Part shown: in pieces, positions 7,853 through 17,099 of the stretch | Position numbering within the stretch: position 1 is the first letter of the stretch | How the letters are laid out: each line of letters begins with the position of its first letter | From: Treponema vincentii F0403 | GTDB lineage: Bacteria > Spirochaetota > Spirochaetia > Treponematales > Treponemataceae | Length of the DNA stretch: 64,000 nt | Direction: 5' to 3' | Assembly (NCBI RefSeq): GCF_000412995.1 | Contig: NZ_KE332513.1 | Span: 62,001 to 126,000, forward strand | Position numbers and translations under genes: made by a program | Notes under the pieces: generated by a model | Told to the model about the DNA's origin: nothing | Database searches by the model: none | What the model saw: the letters and a program-made list of their open reading frames with translations, nothing else

Positions 7853-9988
7853 ATGGCGAAAAAAACCGCAACAAAAGCAACATCAAAAGCAAAAAAAACG
7901 AACTTGATTATCGTAGAATCTCCGGCGAAAGCAAAAACGATTGAAAAGTATTTAGGCAGCGGCTATACGGTTAAAGCTTCGATGGGACACCTGATCGATC
8001 TGCCCAAGTCCCGTATTGCAATCGATATTGAACACGGCTTTCAGCCCGAATATATCACGGTACGCGGTAGAGCCAAGCTGTTAAAAGAGCTGCAGCAGGA
8101 TGCAAAAAACGCCAAGCATGTCTTTCTCGCAAGTGATAATGACCGCGAAGGGGAGGCTATCGCCTATCACCTCTGCAATGCAATACGGGAAAAATGCGAA
8201 GATGTCCCGATAAACCGCATCGTTTTTAACGAGATTACCCCGCAGGCAATTAAAACCGCCGTGCAGAATCCTATGGATATCGACGAGTCAAAAGTCAACG
8301 CTCAAAAAGCCCGCCGCGTACTCGACCGGCTTGTCGGCTATAACCTTTCTCCTCTTCTCTGGCAAAAGGTAAAGAACGGGCTTTCCGCAGGGCGGGTACA
8401 GTCGGTTGCGCTGCGCCTTATCTGCGAACGGGAAGTGGAAAGTTTTATCCCCGAAGAATTTTGGACGCTTGAAGGCTCTTTTAAAAAAGGCAAAACAGCC
8501 TTTAACGCCCAGCTTGCTCTCTATAAAGGAGAAAAACCTACGCTGAAAAACGAGCGGGAGGTACAGGCCATCATCGATGTATTGCACGGGAAGGAGGCGG
8601 CGGTTACCGATGTCAAAAGCACCCAAAAGACCATCCATCCTAAGCCCCCGTTTACAACCTCCACGATGCAGCAAACCGCGGCAAACAGGCTCGGCTTTAC
8701 CTCCCGTAAAACGATGCAGATTGCACAGCAGCTGTATGAAGGTATCGCCGTCGGCTCGAGCCGCGTCGGTTTAATCACCTATATGCGTACCGACTCGGTG
8801 CGTATATCCGATGTCGCCCTTGCGGAGGTGCGTAAGTGGATCGGCGAGCAGCATCCCGCCTTTTTGCCTGAAAAACCGAATTTCTACACCGTCGGCGCAA
8901 AAGCACAGGATGCCCACGAAGGTATCCGCCCCACATACTGCAATTATACGCCCGATTATCTAAAGGACTACCTGAACCGCGACCAGTTACGCCTGTACAC
9001 CCTTATCTGGGAACGCTTTACCGCGAGCCAGATGACCGGCGCAAAGACGGAAACGCTCAGCTATGAAATTTCCGCCGGTGATGCGGTTTTTAGGACGGCT
9101 TCTACAAAGGTAACGGACAAGGGCTTTTACGCCGTGCTGAATCTGCTCCTTTCAAAAGAAGAGAAAGGCAAAACCTTACCGGTATTAAAAACCGGCGATA
9201 CCCTGACGGTGGACAGCCTTACGCCCGAACAGCACTTTACGCAGGGGCCGGCTCGCTATACCGACGCGAGTATCGTTAAGATGTTGGAACAAAAAGGCAT
9301 CGGACGCCCGTCGACTTATGCGCCGATTATTTCGGTGCTGCTCGACCGCTATTACGTCAGCCGCTCCAATAAGCAGCTCGTTCCCACCCAGCTCGGCAGA
9401 ATGATCAACGATATTTTGGTGGAGAACTTCAACGATGTTATTGATGTCAACTTTACCGCCGGTATGGAACAGAAATTGGACGAAATAGAAGAACACAATG
9501 CCGATTGGTCAAAGATTATCGGCTCCTTCTATACCCCGTTTATCACGCAGGTAGATTCGGTGATGGCTCATTTAGGCAGTTTGAAAGGAAGCCTCGACGA
9601 ACCGACCAACTTTACCTGCGAAAAGTGCGGCAAGCGGATGATGAAAAAGCTCTGCCGCTTCGGTTTTTTCTTGGCATGTGAAGGCTTTCCCGAATGCCGC
9701 AATACAAAATCCATTCCGCTGGCAAAATGTCCGCGGCCGGGATGCGGCGGCGACATCGTATCCCGACGGGCAAAAGGACGGGGAAAAGAATTCTTCGGCT
9801 GTACAAACTTTCCGAAATGCAATTTTATCTCTCACTTTAAGCCGATTAACGCAATATGTCCGAAATGCGGCTGGTTCTTGGTAGAAAAATACGACAAAAA
9901 GAACGGCAGCTATAAGGCCTGCGTAAACCCCGACTGCGATTACCTGCACAGCATTGTCGAAGGTGTGGAAGACCGGGATATCGAATAG
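7853..9988 (+). CDS. topA: DNA topoisomerase I
   Basis: A 711-residue type IA topoisomerase that relaxes negative supercoils. AAAGGAG lies 9 nt before the ATG at 7853, inside the end of dprA. The Toprim domain shows IIVESPAKAKTIEKYLG and the acidic SDNDREGE motif. The active-site tyrosine is Tyr310 in LITYMRTDSVRIS. The C-terminus carries three four-cysteine zinc ribbons: CEKCGKRM...CEGFPEC, CPRPGC...CTNFPKC and CPKCGW...CVNPDC. Basic residues at the extreme N-terminus (KKTATKATSKAKK) are an unstructured tail. It sits between dprA and a xer recombinase gene with 1-3 bp gaps. Confidence 0.97.
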   Translation: MAKKTATKATSKAKKTNLIIVESPAKAKTIEKYLGSGYTVKASMGHLIDLPKSRIAIDIEHGFQPEYITVRGRAKLLKELQQDAKNAKHVFLASDNDREGEAIAYHLCNAIREKCEDVPINRIVFNEITPQAIKTAVQNPMDIDESKVNAQKARRVLDRLVGYNLSPLLWQKVKNGLSAGRVQSVALRLICEREVESFIPEEFWTLEGSFKKGKTAFNAQLALYKGEKPTLKNEREVQAIIDVLHGKEAAVTDVKSTQKTIHPKPPFTTSTMQQTAANRLGFTSRKTMQIAQQLYEGIAVGSSRVGLITYMRTDSVRISDVALAEVRKWIGEQHPAFLPEKPNFYTVGAKAQDAHEGIRPTYCNYTPDYLKDYLNRDQLRLYTLIWERFTASQMTGAKTETLSYEISAGDAVFRTASTKVTDKGFYAVLNLLLSKEEKGKTLPVLKTGDTLTVDSLTPEQHFTQGPARYTDASIVKMLEQKGIGRPSTYAPIISVLLDRYYVSRSNKQLVPTQLGRMINDILVENFNDVIDVNFTAGMEQKLDEIEEHNADWSKIIGSFYTPFITQVDSVMAHLGSLKGSLDEPTNFTCEKCGKRMMKKLCRFGFFLACEGFPECRNTKSIPLAKCPRPGCGGDIVSRRAKGRGKEFFGCTNFPKCNFISHFKPINAICPKCGWFLVEKYDKKNGSYKACVNPDCDYLHSIVEGVEDRDIE

Positions 9989-9991
9989 CCG

Positions 9992-10906
9992 ATGGAGCAG
10001 GTCTTTGAGGACTACCTCGCCTACAGCGCGGGTGTGAGGCACTTTTCCGAAAAAACGATTGAAGCGTACCGGAACGACCTCAAGCTTTTTTCAGCATGGC
10101 TTGCAGAAAATGAACTACCCTTTACCGAAGTTTCGAAAGTGCAGGTACGCATCTTTGTCGCAGACCTCGGTAACCGGCATTTTGCTCCGGCAAGCGTCAA
10201 CCGTATCCTGTCTTGCGTGCGGGGACTGTACCGCTATGCCCTGCAGAAAGGCCTGTGCACGACAAACCCCGCCGCGCTTATCCGCAACCTCAAACAACCG
10301 GACAAGCTGCCCCGCTTCCTCTTCCCTGACGAAGCGGAACGCTTCTGCGAATTTCCCAAAGAAGCGGGAATTTTATGGTATGCCCGCGATGCAGCGCTCT
10401 TTTCTTCGCTCTACTCCACCGGATGCCGTGCGGCAGAGCTGCAGGGGCTCAAAATAACGGATTTAAAGGGTGAGTGCCGCTGGGCAATCGTGCGGGGAAA
10501 GGGCAGCAAAGAGCGTAAGGTGTTTTTTGCGGATTTTGCTCAAGAAGCGGTGCAGCGGTATTTGACGGAACGGGCGGAATTGATTGCCTATCTAAAAGAA
10601 CAGGACGGCTTAAAGACGCCTGTTGCGGAAGAGGCTCTTTTTTTAAACTGCCGCGGCGGGGCGCTTACGACACAGGGCATACGCTACATCATCGATCGGT
10701 ATACCGCCCTGCTTCCGAACTATAAAAAGCTTACGCCGCACGCATTCCGGCATAGTTTTGCCTCCATGTTTATCACGCGGGGTGCGGATATACGGGTTGT
10801 GCAAGAACTGTTGGGGCACAGCAATATCGCAACCACGCAGCGGTACACGCATATCACGGCAGCCCAGCTCCAAGACCTGTACCACAAAGCCCACCCGCAT
10901 GGGTAA
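9992..10906 (+). CDS. xerC: Tyrosine recombinase XerC/XerD
   Basis: A 304-residue tyrosine recombinase with an N-terminal SAM-like DNA-binding domain and a complete catalytic set: Arg146 (TGCRAAEL), Lys170 (GKGSKERK), His250 and Arg253 (HAFRHSF), His276 (LLGHSNIA) and Tyr285 (QRYTHI). Length and motifs match the chromosome-dimer resolvases acting at dif. Only 3 bp separate it from topA. The dprA-topA-xerC arrangement favours XerC over a phage integrase, but XerC and XerD cannot be told apart with certainty from one copy. Confidence 0.9.
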   Translation: MEQVFEDYLAYSAGVRHFSEKTIEAYRNDLKLFSAWLAENELPFTEVSKVQVRIFVADLGNRHFAPASVNRILSCVRGLYRYALQKGLCTTNPAALIRNLKQPDKLPRFLFPDEAERFCEFPKEAGILWYARDAALFSSLYSTGCRAAELQGLKITDLKGECRWAIVRGKGSKERKVFFADFAQEAVQRYLTERAELIAYLKEQDGLKTPVAEEALFLNCRGGALTTQGIRYIIDRYTALLPNYKKLTPHAFRHSFASMFITRGADIRVVQELLGHSNIATTQRYTHITAAQLQDLYHKAHPHG

Positions 10907-10930
10907 TTCATAATTTTTAATTAAGAATTA
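10904..10930. repeat. AT-rich imperfect palindrome at the xerC stop
   Basis: TAATTC-A-TAATT / AATTA-A-GAATTA with a short T-rich loop. The xerC stop codon is part of the left arm. It may stabilise or end the dprA-topA-xerC message, but there is no GC-rich stem. Confidence 0.5.
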
Positions 10931-11000
10931 GCGAAGAATTTTCCGCATTTTTCCGGCCATTTTTGCATCCGTGCTTTATATAAAGGGTATGGAGGCGTAA

Positions 11001-11921
11001 ATGGAAAACACCTATACCTTAACCCTTAAAAACGATTATTTATTCAAGCTTCTGCTCGGCTCGGAAGAAAACAAAGCCTGCTTGCAGGACTTTCTTGAAT
11101 GCGTACTGGACATGCCCGCCGGTATGATTACCGACCTTGAATTACTGGACAAAGAACTTAGTAAAGATGAGATAACCGATAAGACCGGCATTCTCGATGT
11201 TAAGCTCCGCCTAAAAGACGGAACAACAATCGATATTGAAATTCAAAACTCGTGGTCCACCGAATTTATTCCCCGTACATTGTTCTATTGGGCTAAAATG
11301 TACATTGAAGGCTTCAAAGAAGGTGAACCGTATACCAGTCTTACAAGATGCATCGCTATTAATCTGATCTCCCAAGGATTTAAGCTCAATAGTGAGGTGC
11401 ACTCTGCCTATCGCATACTGGAACAACAAACTTATCAACAGCTCACTGATTTATTAGAGATACACTTTCTGAACTTGGCGGCAGTAAAAGGGACTAAGAT
11501 ACGGCAAGCTATCACTACCAAAAAGCAGGAAAAACTGTTAAACTGGTTGCGGTTTATAGAAACGGACGATAAGGAGGAGAGAGCCATGTTAGCGACAACT
11601 TCACCGATATTACAAATGTTGAATGAGAAAATCGATGTTCTCAGCTTGAATCCTGAAGAACGGAAGCTGTATGAATCAAGAATGAAGCTGAAAAGCGACA
11701 TAGCAACCATTTCTGAAGTGCAGTTCAAAGCAGGAGCCGAATGGGGTCTTGCGGAAGGTAAAACGCTTGGCCTCGCAGAAGGAGAAGCCCGCGGTCGCTC
11801 AGAGGGTTCCCGCCAAGCAAAGCTCGAAACGGCAAAAACGATGCTTAGTATGGGCTATCCGCAGGCCGATATTTGCAAAATTACAGGACTATCTAAAGCA
11901 GAAATTGAGGCCATAAAATAA
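11001..11921 (+). CDS. Rpn-family recombination-promoting nuclease (PD-(D/E)XK putative transposase family)
   Basis: A 306-residue member of the Rpn/TIGR01784-type family that is abundant in treponemes. It begins with the family's NDYLFKLLLGSEEN segment. The PD-(D/E)XK-like core is ILDVKLRLKDG followed by IDIEIQ, which would supply the Asp and Glu-x-Gln residues, and a FYWAKMY helix follows. The tail has a Gly/Glu-rich repeat (GLAEGKTLGLAEGEARG) and a small helix-turn-helix-like end (GYPQADICKITGLSKAE). Despite the name, E. coli Rpn proteins are nucleases that raise RecA-independent recombination; there are no terminal inverted repeats here. GGAGG precedes the ATG and a strong terminator follows. 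Confidence 0.85.
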   Translation: MENTYTLTLKNDYLFKLLLGSEENKACLQDFLECVLDMPAGMITDLELLDKELSKDEITDKTGILDVKLRLKDGTTIDIEIQNSWSTEFIPRTLFYWAKMYIEGFKEGEPYTSLTRCIAINLISQGFKLNSEVHSAYRILEQQTYQQLTDLLEIHFLNLAAVKGTKIRQAITTKKQEKLLNWLRFIETDDKEERAMLATTSPILQMLNEKIDVLSLNPEERKLYESRMKLKSDIATISEVQFKAGAEWGLAEGKTLGLAEGEARGRSEGSRQAKLETAKTMLSMGYPQADICKITGLSKAEIEAIK

Positions 11922-11981
11922 ATTTGTTCTTTATTTTGTGAGGATACTAAAAAACAATCTGATGCGATTACCTTCCTTTTA

Positions 11982-12013
11982 TGTGAAATTTTTCCTAAAA
12001 TTTCACACTTTTT
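11982..12013 (+). terminator. Rho-independent terminator of the Rpn gene
   Basis: TGTGAAATTTT / AAAATTTCACA, an 11-bp perfect stem with TCCT loop, followed by CTTTTTTC. The T-run is on the plus strand, so it ends the Rpn transcript and not the converging tsaC one. Confidence 0.85.
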
Positions 12014-12029
12014 TCTCCCTGCAGCAGCC

Positions 12030-12578
12030 TTAATCGATAACGACAGAACCTTGCCGGAGTACGCGGGGTGTGCCGGACGTTAAATCGACCAGCGTAGAAG
12101 GGAGCCCCTCAAGATTACCGCCGTCAACAACTAACCCGACAGAATCTTCAAACTCTTTACAGATGGTCTTTATATCGGTAAGCGGAGGAGTTCCCGAACG
12201 GTTGACGCTTGTCGAATACACCGCGTCGCCTGCAGCAGCAACGACACTCCGCAGCCATTCATCCGCAGGGCACCGAAAGGCCTGTGTCCCCTGCCCTTTT
12301 AACGGCACAATGAGAGTCAGCGGTGCAGGCCACAGATTCAAGATATGTTCGGGAATTTTTAGTTCGGTATAGCGGTAAATATCCGCAGGTTCGGCAATAA
12401 GGGCGATAAACGGCTTATTTTCTTCTCTTCCTTTAATGCGGGCAATTGATTCCGCAGTTTTTCCGATCAAACCGGAAAATCCGTAAATCGTATCGGTTGG
12501 GATAATGATAACATTACCCTTCTTGAGTTCCGCTGCAGCAGCGGCTGCCGAATTAGGAGATTTTTTTTGAATACGCAT
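12030..12578 (-). CDS. tsaC: Threonylcarbamoyl-AMP synthase (TsaC/YrdC family)
   Basis: A 182-residue YrdC-fold protein that makes threonylcarbamoyl-AMP for the t6A37 modification of ANN-decoding tRNAs. Family motifs are present: GNVIIIPTDTIYGFSGLIG near residue 25, RIKGREENKPFIALI, PLTLIVPLKG, YSTSVNRSGTPPLT and STLVDLTSGTPRVLRQG at the C-terminus. It is the short form without the Sua5 C-terminal domain. Its start overlaps the end of the upstream DivIC-like gene by 26 bp, so the two are probably cotranscribed. Confidence 0.92.
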   Translation of the reverse strand: MRIQKKSPNSAAAAAAELKKGNVIIIPTDTIYGFSGLIGKTAESIARIKGREENKPFIALIAEPADIYRYTELKIPEHILNLWPAPLTLIVPLKGQGTQAFRCPADEWLRSVVAAAGDAVYSTSVNRSGTPPLTDIKTICKEFEDSVGLVVDGGNLEGLPSTLVDLTSGTPRVLRQGSVVID

Positions 12579-13002
12579 TTTTTCTACTCATAATCATTTC
12601 GCACATAATCACAATAATGCTCATCGAAACAGCGATTGTTTTACAAACGGCATCCGGCACATAGCGGGGTGCTTCGATCAGATAGGCAACACCGGCATCG
12701 TCGGTACGCTCTGCAGTACCGGAAAAGTTCATCAATTTGATAAGCCGTTCGTTTTTTTGGATATACCCCAATTCATGCGCATACACGGCAATGGTTTCGG
12801 GGTCGGAAGAAAGATTTGCAATACGGATATTCAGATTTTCACCCATATCCGATAAGAGCTGAACATGCTGAACAAGCGCCTCACGCTGCCGCCTTAACTG
12901 CTGGCGTGCAAAAAAACCCCGCGGCCCCAAACAAATGCTCAAAACACTATAGACAAACGCAAACACAAAAAGAGGCGTAATAACTTTCAAATAAAATTTC
13001 AT
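12553..13002 (-). CDS. DivIC/FtsB-like septum formation initiator protein
   Basis: About 149 residues from the ATG at 13002 (MKFYLKVITPL); the frame is open for 26 further codons upstream but these do not look like a signal. One transmembrane helix (residues 6-24), then a coiled coil (RQQLRRQREALVQHVQLLSD) and the SDPETIAVYAHELGYIQKNE segment are typical of DivIC/FtsB, which bridges FtsL and FtsQ/DivIB at the division septum. Unusually a second hydrophobic helix follows near the C-terminus (IAVSMSIIVIMCEMIM). Overlaps tsaC by 26 bp. Confidence 0.7.
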   Translation of the reverse strand: MKFYLKVITPLFVFAFVYSVLSICLGPRGFFARQQLRRQREALVQHVQLLSDMGENLNIRIANLSSDPETIAVYAHELGYIQKNERLIKLMNFSGTAERTDDAGVAYLIEAPRYVPDAVCKTIAVSMSIIVIMCEMIMSRKNAYSKKIS

Positions 13003-13181
13003 ACTTATTCTAATAACGGCAAAATAAATATTTTCTTGAATTTTATTTAGAATAAGGTATAATAGGAAAGTGAAGCTCAAGAGCTAACCTTTAGAGGCTT
13101 CAAATAAGACTTCTGCTTATGTTATATACAGGGTATGCCGATACATGATATAATAACATCGCCCTTCGTGGAGAAATATTT

Positions 13182-15455
13182 ATGGATAAGTTTAACAAAA
13201 CCGACGATTTATATGATCCTAATTTTTCTATAGATAGTGATAGTACGGAAAAATTAGACATGTATGGTGTATGGCTTAAAAAAAAGAAAGATAGTATCGA
13301 ACCGCTTGATTCGGATGATTCGCAAATAGCAAGTGATTCCGGTATAGAAGATCAAAATGATATAAATTTTGATGATGATTTTTCATTTTCTAATTCGGAT
13401 ATGGATACCGATATCAAAGCACCCGAGCTTGAGGAATTAAACGATATAAACTCTTTGGATACAGTACCTCTTGAAACGGATTCCTCTTCTTACACCGGAA
13501 ACGATTCTTCCGATGTTCCGCTTGACGAAGACAGTTTCGAATCGCTTGATTTGGATGATTTTTTATCCGATGAAGGCTCGCCGGAACCGCAGGAAGTCTC
13601 CGAAACCTTTGTTGAAGAAGAGCCGATAGACCTAGACTTCACCGAAATGACAGACGATACGGAAAAACCGATGGATAATGATACTCCTCCTGCAGGACTG
13701 GAAAATTTCAGCGAAATTTCACTTGACGATTTTGAAGATGCCGCTCCATCCGATTCTTCCGGCTCGGACGGTAACTTTGAACCGGTTGATGATTTTGACG
13801 ATATCATTAAAGGCGATACCACAGAAGAGCAAAATAGCGAACAAAAAGAAAAACCCGTCTTAGATATTAACGTTACAGCGGACGATGAAGCGGCTAAGGT
13901 ACAACCGCTTTCCGAGCTTTCGTCGCAGGTCGTAGAAGATAATGCAGATATTCCGATTTTCGGAACGCATGAAGATAAAGAAGATAAAACCGATAGTAAA
14001 ACTGCCGATACGGAAGAACCGGCCTTCTTTGACGATATTGAAGCGGTTAAACAGGATTTGCTTTCAACACCGCAGAATACCGAACACACTAACGAAACTG
14101 AACCGACAGCACCTGCTCCGGCACAGGAGACAAAGGATAGCATGAACACAACGGCCGAAACATCGCAACACCCCGCCGCTGAGCAAGATAAGGCAACCGA
14201 GCTGTTGATGAAAATTGCTCACGAAATCAGCGATCTGAAAGCAGAACTGAACAACCTCAAAGCCACGATGACAGCTCAATCAAAAACTGTTGCCGAATCT
14301 TCCGTAAAAGATACCGGAAATCCTCAAACGGAAAAAAATGCCGATACGGAAAGTTCGGGCTTTTTCAGCGATGATGACACCGACGAAACAATTGCTCTCA
14401 CCGGCGATGAATTAAATAACATCCTTATTACCGCGGATTTTACCGAAGAGCGGAATAGTGAGGATGGGGAGCGGGCTCCCGCTGAAGAAACTCAAGCAGC
14501 GGAAGAAGAAAACGAAAACTATGAAGTACCGCCCGTACTGACTAAAGATATCGATCCCGATATGGAAGAAACACCGCCTGCCGATCATTCCTTTGAAGAC
14601 AGTATTGCGGAACCTGAACCTGTAGAATCGGACGGCGATTATAAACCGGAAGCGGAAGGAGAAAAACTCCTTGCTTCCGATCCTGTCTTTAATGTAGAGG
14701 CGGCGCCGATTACATCACTGCCGGAGGATCTCAGCTACCTTGACGAATCGTCGGAGGTTCCGGATGAAGGCGAAGAGCTTATTGATAACGATTCATCGGA
14801 TCAAGAAACAGCCGAACTTGAAGAAATCGGAGAAGCGGAACCGGCAGATGAAGAAAGCGACTTTGAAGATATAAATATCGAATCTTTCGATATACCTTCC
14901 GAACAGGAAATCGAAGTTCCGAATATCGAGCCCATAGCCGAAGAACCCAAAGCTGCTGCAGTTATCGAAGCCGAACCGGAGACTGAAGAAGTACGGTTCC
15001 CCGCCGAAGTTACGGAAGAACGCACAATTCATGAACTACAAAACGACGAAGATTTCCCCAATCCCTTTGCGGATGCTTCAACGGCTTCCGAAGCGGAAAT
15101 AAAAGAAGAAATTATCGAAGAACCCTTTGTAGCCGATGCTCCGGTTATTGAGTCGGCTGCCGAAGAAACCGGACATGAAGCACCGATAGAAGAATTGGAT
15201 GCAATTCCGGAATTGGAGCCTGAAGAAGAAGGTAATTCTAAAGAACCGAAACAGGAAACATTGTTACAGGCTGCAACCAAGAAACGGGAAGCCACAATCT
15301 CCATTCCGTTAGAGCTGAAAAACGAAATCAAATCGGTTCTTTCCTATATGGATCAGCTGTTGGAAGCCTTACCCGAAAAGAAGATTGAAGAGTTTGCCAA
15401 ATCAGAATATTTTGAAACCTACAAGCATCTTTTTGAAGAATTAGGCATTTCCTAA
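13182..15455 (+). CDS. Large acidic, mostly disordered protein of unknown function
   Basis: 757 residues, dominated by Asp, Glu, Ser and Pro over residues 30-690, with no signal peptide or membrane helix. A short ordered N-terminus contains MYGVWLKKKKD, followed by acidic low-complexity sequence. A helical segment (AHEISDLKAELNNLKATMTAQ) near residue 350 may form a coiled coil. The last 60 residues are conserved-looking and helical (ATISIPLELKNEIKSVLSYM then LPEKKIEEFAKSEYF). GGAG precedes the ATG and a TATAAT lies at 13149. It is followed 57 bp on by two DUF115 genes and may act with them, but no function can be assigned. Confidence 0.75.
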   Translation: MDKFNKTDDLYDPNFSIDSDSTEKLDMYGVWLKKKKDSIEPLDSDDSQIASDSGIEDQNDINFDDDFSFSNSDMDTDIKAPELEELNDINSLDTVPLETDSSSYTGNDSSDVPLDEDSFESLDLDDFLSDEGSPEPQEVSETFVEEEPIDLDFTEMTDDTEKPMDNDTPPAGLENFSEISLDDFEDAAPSDSSGSDGNFEPVDDFDDIIKGDTTEEQNSEQKEKPVLDINVTADDEAAKVQPLSELSSQVVEDNADIPIFGTHEDKEDKTDSKTADTEEPAFFDDIEAVKQDLLSTPQNTEHTNETEPTAPAPAQETKDSMNTTAETSQHPAAEQDKATELLMKIAHEISDLKAELNNLKATMTAQSKTVAESSVKDTGNPQTEKNADTESSGFFSDDDTDETIALTGDELNNILITADFTEERNSEDGERAPAEETQAAEEENENYEVPPVLTKDIDPDMEETPPADHSFEDSIAEPEPVESDGDYKPEAEGEKLLASDPVFNVEAAPITSLPEDLSYLDESSEVPDEGEELIDNDSSDQETAELEEIGEAEPADEESDFEDINIESFDIPSEQEIEVPNIEPIAEEPKAAAVIEAEPETEEVRFPAEVTEERTIHELQNDEDFPNPFADASTASEAEIKEEIIEEPFVADAPVIESAAEETGHEAPIEELDAIPELEPEEEGNSKEPKQETLLQAATKKREATISIPLELKNEIKSVLSYMDQLLEALPEKKIEEFAKSEYFETYKHLFEELGIS

Positions 15456-15472
15456 TATAGCACTGTCTCTTT

Positions 15473-15498
15473 GCCGCTATGCAACCCCGCATAGCGGC
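15473..15498. repeat. Intergenic GC-rich hairpin inside the acidic protein/DUF115 run
   Basis: Perfect 10-bp stem GCCGCTATGC / GCATAGCGGC with AACCCC loop and no T-run, between the acidic protein gene and the first DUF115 gene. It could limit read-through or protect the upstream message. Confidence 0.65.
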
Positions 15499-15512
15499 CG
15501 GCCGCCTTCCCC

Positions 15513-17099
15513 ATGCTTCCCTTTCGTCTCCATTCAAAGTACAATCCAAATAAAGAAGCGGAACAATTCGCCGCCTCTATTGAAGGCACCCCTTCCATTA
15601 TCGTCATAACCGAGCCGGGCGAATCCTACCTCGCCCCCGCACTGAAAGCACAATTTCCATACACAAAACGTATCGCAATACGCTACAGCGAAACGCTTTT
15701 TTCCGATTCCGATGATCTTTGGGATGCCGTATGGCGGCCGGGAAACGGAAGCCTGCCTTTTTTTTTACTGTCTCATATACCCGATGAAAAATTAGCCGGA
15801 ACCCGTTTTTTAAGCTGGAAGGCTGCCGATAAAGCGTTTCCCGATGAGGCGGAGGCAGCTTGGAATCAGATCCGGTATACAATCAATATGCTTACAAGCG
15901 TCATGCATACCCGCTCCTTTTTCGGAAATAAATGGCTCAAAAACACCGTCGATAATTTTATCCGGCTTGAACGCCCTGCACTGCTGAGCTTCGGAGAACG
16001 GAATTTTATCCTAGCGGGAGCAGGCCCGACCTTGGAGCAGCTCACCGCGGCGCAAGCGGCGTCATACTCTATCCTTGCCGTATCATCGGCGTGCAGGGTA
16101 CTAACGGCTCGGAATATCCCGATAGACCTCTGCATCGCTACCGACGCCGGCTATTGGGCATTACCGCATTTTGACAGCCTGCCTGCAGGCGTCCCCGCAG
16201 CCTTTCCGCTCGAAGCGGCCGTTCCCTCATCGATATTAAAAGCTCATCCTTGTGTGCCGCTTTCCTACAATTCTCCGCTGGAAGCAGCGCTCTTTACGGC
16301 CGCACATCTGCAGCCGCTTACAGCCCGCGAGAACGGCACCGTAACGGGAACGGCCTGCGAACTGCTGTTACGGCACACCAACCGGAATATCATCCTTGCA
16401 GGCGTCGATCTGGCAGCTGCAAAAGGGTTTACCCATGCCCGGCCGCATGCAAGCATCACACGTCTGTTTGCTGCGGCGAATAGACTTAATCCGCTTGCGG
16501 GTACGCTCGCCGTACAAAACTTTGCATCTCAATCGCTTGAAACCTACCGGCAATGGTTTTTGCAGCTGCCTCCTGCATCCGCACGGAGACTTTTCCGCGC
16601 CGGTACGGGGGGTGCGCCGCTACCTAATATCAAACCCGTAGACCTAACGGCCGGCGCCGCCGAAACCGCTCAACCTGCAGTATTATCGGCCGATACCGCC
16701 GCCCGCATGTGCAATACACAGTCCGGCAGCACGAACAACACGCAACCTTGCAGCACGCAGCTCGGCACCGGTAATCCACCTGCCAAACACAAAAACAGCG
16801 CCCAAGATGCGGCGCTGCTTTCCGTACACCCCTACCCCGCGCCTTCCCGTCCGGAACGCACTCAAATTGTATTCTCTCTTTTAAACACGCTGCGTACCGG
16901 ACTGCCGGCCTTAATCGCAATGGAACCGGCGCGGCTTACGGAGGATGCGGCAACACTTGAAAAGCAGATATGCGCATTATGCAGCTATACCGCGTACTGC
17001 AACGTTGTAAAAAATCCTACGGATGCAAAAGCACAAGCAAATCTGACCGAACAGGTAAGCCGCGTACTCGGCGCGTTCATTAAAAGGATAGAAGCATGA
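15513..17099 (+). CDS. DUF115/MptE-like protein, motility accessory factor type (copy 1)
   Basis: 528 residues. The central domain matches the 6-hydroxymethylpterin pyrophosphokinase MptE-like (DUF115) family found in Maf proteins that glycosylate flagellin with nonulosonic acids. Seen here: FGNKWLKNTVDNF, the nucleotide-binding FILAGAGPTLEQL near residue 165, IPIDLCIATDAGYWALPHF, and GTVTGTACELLLRHTNRNII with LAGVDLAA. A low-complexity Thr/Asn/Cys stretch lies near residue 400. No ribosome site is evident before the ATG. Its stop overlaps the start of copy 2 (ATGA). Treponemal flagellins are known to be glycosylated, so a flagellin transferase role is an inference. Confidence 0.8.
   Translation: MLPFRLHSKYNPNKEAEQFAASIEGTPSIIVITEPGESYLAPALKAQFPYTKRIAIRYSETLFSDSDDLWDAVWRPGNGSLPFFLLSHIPDEKLAGTRFLSWKAADKAFPDEAEAAWNQIRYTINMLTSVMHTRSFFGNKWLKNTVDNFIRLERPALLSFGERNFILAGAGPTLEQLTAAQAASYSILAVSSACRVLTARNIPIDLCIATDAGYWALPHFDSLPAGVPAAFPLEAAVPSSILKAHPCVPLSYNSPLEAALFTAAHLQPLTARENGTVTGTACELLLRHTNRNIILAGVDLAAAKGFTHARPHASITRLFAAANRLNPLAGTLAVQNFASQSLETYRQWFLQLPPASARRLFRAGTGGAPLPNIKPVDLTAGAAETAQPAVLSADTAARMCNTQSGSTNNTQPCSTQLGTGNPPAKHKNSAQDAALLSVHPYPAPSRPERTQIVFSLLNTLRTGLPALIAMEPARLTEDAATLEKQICALCSYTAYCNVVKNPTDAKAQANLTEQVSRVLGAFIKRIEA

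Noticed and set aside
11001-11921. Rpn-family gene as an active transposon
   Set aside because: No terminal inverted repeats or target duplications around it; it has its own terminator. Treated as a nuclease gene.
13490-14149. 219-codon open frame rich in Ser/Cys on the minus strand inside the acidic gene
   Set aside because: The Ser-rich sequence is the complement of GAA/GAT codons of the acidic protein; no start signal.
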